A stretch of 6,731 bases of DNA from a bacterium. Lineage in GTDB: Bacteria > Actinomycetota > Acidimicrobiia > Acidimicrobiales > CATQHL01. The DNA lies in NCBI GenBank assembly GCA_026713745.1, contig JAPONU010000237.1:1-6731 (forward strand), given 5' to 3'. The notes beneath the pieces were generated by a model. It saw only the letters and a list, made by a program, of their open reading frames with translations. It was not told where the DNA came from and made no database searches. The translations under genes and the position numbers were made by a program. Below are positions 5,803 through 6,731 of the stretch, one piece after another (within the stretch, counting starts at the first letter, position 1; every line of letters starts with the position of its first letter).

Positions 5803-6011
5803 CGGGCGAATGGCTGGCGGTCGAAGTGAAGCTCGGCGGCGACGCAGCGATCGACGAAGCCGCCCGCAGCCTGCTCAAACTACGGGACCGCGTCGATTCG
5901 GTCGCCGCGGGCGAGCCGATCAAGCTGATCGTGGTGACCGCGGTGGGCAACTACAGCCACGAACGCCGCGACGGCGTGGCGGTCGTCCCGATCGGTGCCC
6001 TCGGCCCCTGA
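5796..6011 (+). pseudogene. C-terminal remnant of an AAA_14/DUF4143 ATPase
   Basis: 71 codons from a TTG at 5796 to TGA 6009-6011. The peptide opens QTGEWLAVEVKLGG, continues with AIDEAARSLLKLRDRVD and ends in LIVVTAVGNYSHERRDGVAVVPIGALGP. This is the typical final stretch of DUF4143 proteins, which are normally about 400 residues with an N-terminal P-loop ATPase. The VEVK block matches the E-x-K half of the PD-(D/E)XK nuclease-like fold to which, as I recall, DUF4143 is assigned. Everything N-terminal, including Walker A and B, is absent: the preceding 73 bases up to the deacetylase stop hold no ATPase sequence in any frame I checked. The frame is open upstream, but no Shine-Dalgarno precedes the TTG. 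A gene of the same family begins 190 bases downstream. Most likely a 5'-deleted copy; a short expressed protein is less likely. Confidence 0.65.
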
Positions 6012-6036
6012 CCGCCCGGCCCGTCCACGGGGGCGG
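6012..6036 (+). terminator. GC-rich hairpin directly after the DUF4143 remnant
   Basis: Outer arms CCGCC (6012-6016) and GGCGG (6032-6036) enclose inner arms CCCG (6020-6023) and CGGG (6028-6031) with loop tcca and a 3-base bulge. It begins immediately after the TGA. No T-run follows; it may act together with the next hairpin. Confidence 0.4.
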
Positions 6037-6050
6037 AGCGTCCTGCCGCC

Positions 6051-6073
6051 GGGCTGACCGAGCCCTGTCTGTT
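6051..6073 (+). terminator. Hairpin with T-rich tail, intrinsic terminator candidate
   Basis: GGGCT (6051-6055) and AGCCC (6061-6065) form a perfect 5-bp stem with a 5-base loop, followed by tgtctgtt (6066-6073), the most T-rich tail of any hairpin in the window. It would insulate the ATPase promoter downstream from read-through from the deacetylase and the remnant. Confidence 0.45.
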
Positions 6074-6130
6074 GGGCGCTAACGGTTCCTCAGGATGGTC
6101 ATCAAAAGAGCTATAACTTGGACGTTGAAG

Positions 6131-6146
6131 ATCCAATAAATTGGAT
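6131..6146. promoter_or_regulatory. AT-rich inverted repeat ATCCAA-TAAA-TTGGAT, operator candidate
   Basis: Perfect 6-bp arms with a 4-base centre, 11 bases upstream of a TATAAT box. A third related half-site, TTGGAC, lies at 6118-6123. The 60 bases 6111-6170 hold only 21 G/C, against the strongly GC-rich remainder of the window. Position and symmetry suit a dimeric DNA-binding regulator, possibly autoregulation, but no regulator gene is visible. Confidence 0.4.
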
Positions 6147-6157
6147 GGCAAATTACC

Positions 6158-6163
6158 TATAAT
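6158..6163 (+). promoter_or_regulatory. Perfect TATAAT -10 box upstream of the AAA_14 ATPase
   Basis: TATAAT matches the sigma-70 -10 consensus and would start transcription near 6170, giving a leader of about 30 bases. No good -35 lies 16-18 bases upstream (aataaa region), and the leader has no Shine-Dalgarno before the GTG at 6202. It may be an alternative to the -10 element at 6190 or chance in AT-rich DNA. Confidence 0.35.
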
Positions 6164-6189
6164 ATGGGCTTTTCAGCGTGACTGCCTGC

Positions 6190-6195
6190 TAGAAT
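6190..6195 (+). promoter_or_regulatory. -10 element TAGAAT, leaderless promoter of the AAA_14 ATPase
   Basis: TAGAAT fits TANNNT and ends 6 bases before the GTG at 6202, so the transcript would begin at or next to the start codon. The TAG of the hexamer is also the in-frame stop that limits how far upstream the gene can begin. Confidence 0.5.
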
Positions 6196-6201
6196 GATCT
6201 T

Positions 6202-6731
6202 GTGACACACGGCCGTGATACGTCCGCAGAGTCGACCGGAGGATCCACCCGCCTGACACCTCCGGGGTACCGGCCGCGCGTGGTCGACGGGATGGTCCGC
6301 GAGGCCTTGGATATTGCGCCGATGGTTGTACTGGAGGGTGCCAGAGGTTGCGGCAAGACATGGACGGGCCTGAATCATGCGCGCAGCGAAGTGCGCCTCG
6401 ATGACGACGTGGAACTCCGCGCCGCGTCGCGGCTGCTGCCGGGCAAGACGCTTGAGGGAGACCGCCCCAGGCTGGTGGATGAGTGGCAACTGGCGCCGGG
6501 GCTTTGGAACAGCGCCCGCCACGTCGCGGATTCCCAGCATCGAGCCGGCTTGTTCATCTTCACGGGGTCGGCGCATCCCGCCGACGACCTCACCCGACAT
6601 TCGGGTGCGGGACGAGTGATGCGAGTGGCGATGCGGCCGATGTCACTGCTCGAGAGCGGGGAGTCCACCGGGGAGGTCTCGCTCGGGCGCCTGCTGGACG
6701 GGGAGGCCTGCGCAGCGGGGCGCTCCGACGC
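6202..6731 (+). CDS. AAA_14 family ATPase (DUF4143-type ATP-binding protein), 5' part
   Basis: 176 codons from GTG 6202 to the window edge; the 3' part, including the expected DUF4143 domain, is outside. After a 20-residue polar lead comes YRPRVVD, common at the front of this family. Walker A GARGCGKT is at 46-53, preceded by the strand VVLE. The family's Walker B RLVDEWQLAPGLW is at 90-102 with D93 and E94 as the metal and catalytic acids. The sensor-like FIFTGSAHP is at 118-126, and HSGAGR with MRPMSLLESGE follows. All ATPase motifs seen are intact, so this copy looks functional so far. Start choice is firm: an in-frame TAG lies at 6190-6192 and GTG is the only usable start after it. The family is widespread, often multi-copy and of unknown cellular role; a PD-(D/E)XK-like C-terminal domain hints at nucleic-acid work, which is inference. 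Confidence 0.88.
   Translation, partial: MTHGRDTSAESTGGSTRLTPPGYRPRVVDGMVREALDIAPMVVLEGARGCGKTWTGLNHARSEVRLDDDVELRAASRLLPGKTLEGDRPRLVDEWQLAPGLWNSARHVADSQHRAGLFIFTGSAHPADDLTRHSGAGRVMRVAMRPMSLLESGESTGEVSLGRLLDGEACAAGRSD

Noticed and set aside
5780..6082. 100-codon plus-strand frame starting at the ATG at 5780
   Set aside because: It is the shifted frame of the DUF4143 remnant and is Arg-rich without motifs; the remnant's frame carries recognisable family sequence.
6157..6600. 147-codon minus-strand frame over the AAA_14 gene
   Set aside because: Antisense to clear Walker A, Walker B and TGSA motifs, and it would run through the promoter island.

Overview
The window reads as chromosomal DNA from a high-GC Gram-positive bacterium (Actinomycetota). 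Coding DNA is strongly GC-rich with G/C in most third codon positions, so long antisense shadow frames are everywhere. Start codons lack Shine-Dalgarno sequences, and five of the six gene starts instead have a TANNNT (-10-like) hexamer 6 to 9 bases ahead, the layout expected of leaderless actinobacterial transcripts. I cannot name genus or species.

Left part, minus strand: the first 43 codons of a FAD-linked oxidase (1-129, cut by the window edge) lie downstream of two tandem, paralogous 14-TM DHA2/EmrB-type MFS exporters (239-1822, copy B; 2017-3588, copy A; about 79% identical by hand count). The duplication took the promoter with it: about 42 bases upstream of both ATGs align without gaps. 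Between the copies lie a 14-bp perfect inverted repeat overlapping the stop codon of copy A and a tandem array of about seven 21-22-bp GC-rich units in front of copy B.

Middle: a betaine/homocysteine S-methyltransferase family enzyme (3829-4836, minus) with all three zinc-binding cysteines is divergent from a PIG-L/LmbE family zinc deacetylase (4997-5722, plus). They share a 160-bp divergent promoter region, with a leaderless-type -10 element on each side.

Right part, plus strand: a 72-codon remnant (5796-6011) matches the C-terminal end of AAA_14/DUF4143 ATPases. It is followed by terminator-like hairpins, then an AT-rich island (35% GC over 6111-6170) with an inverted repeat and a perfect TATAAT. 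The start of an apparently intact AAA_14 ATPase of the same family follows (6202 to the window end), with Walker A and B motifs and the TGSA motif.

The genes are mostly independent units, each with its own promoter, rather than one pathway. A drug or metabolite efflux pair, a one-carbon/methionine enzyme, a deacetylase and an ATPase of unknown role sit side by side. I see no convincing new multi-gene system. The points most worth a second look are the duplicated pump with its minisatellite and 3' palindrome, the repeated leaderless promoter pattern, and the broken-then-intact DUF4143 pair with its AT-rich control region.
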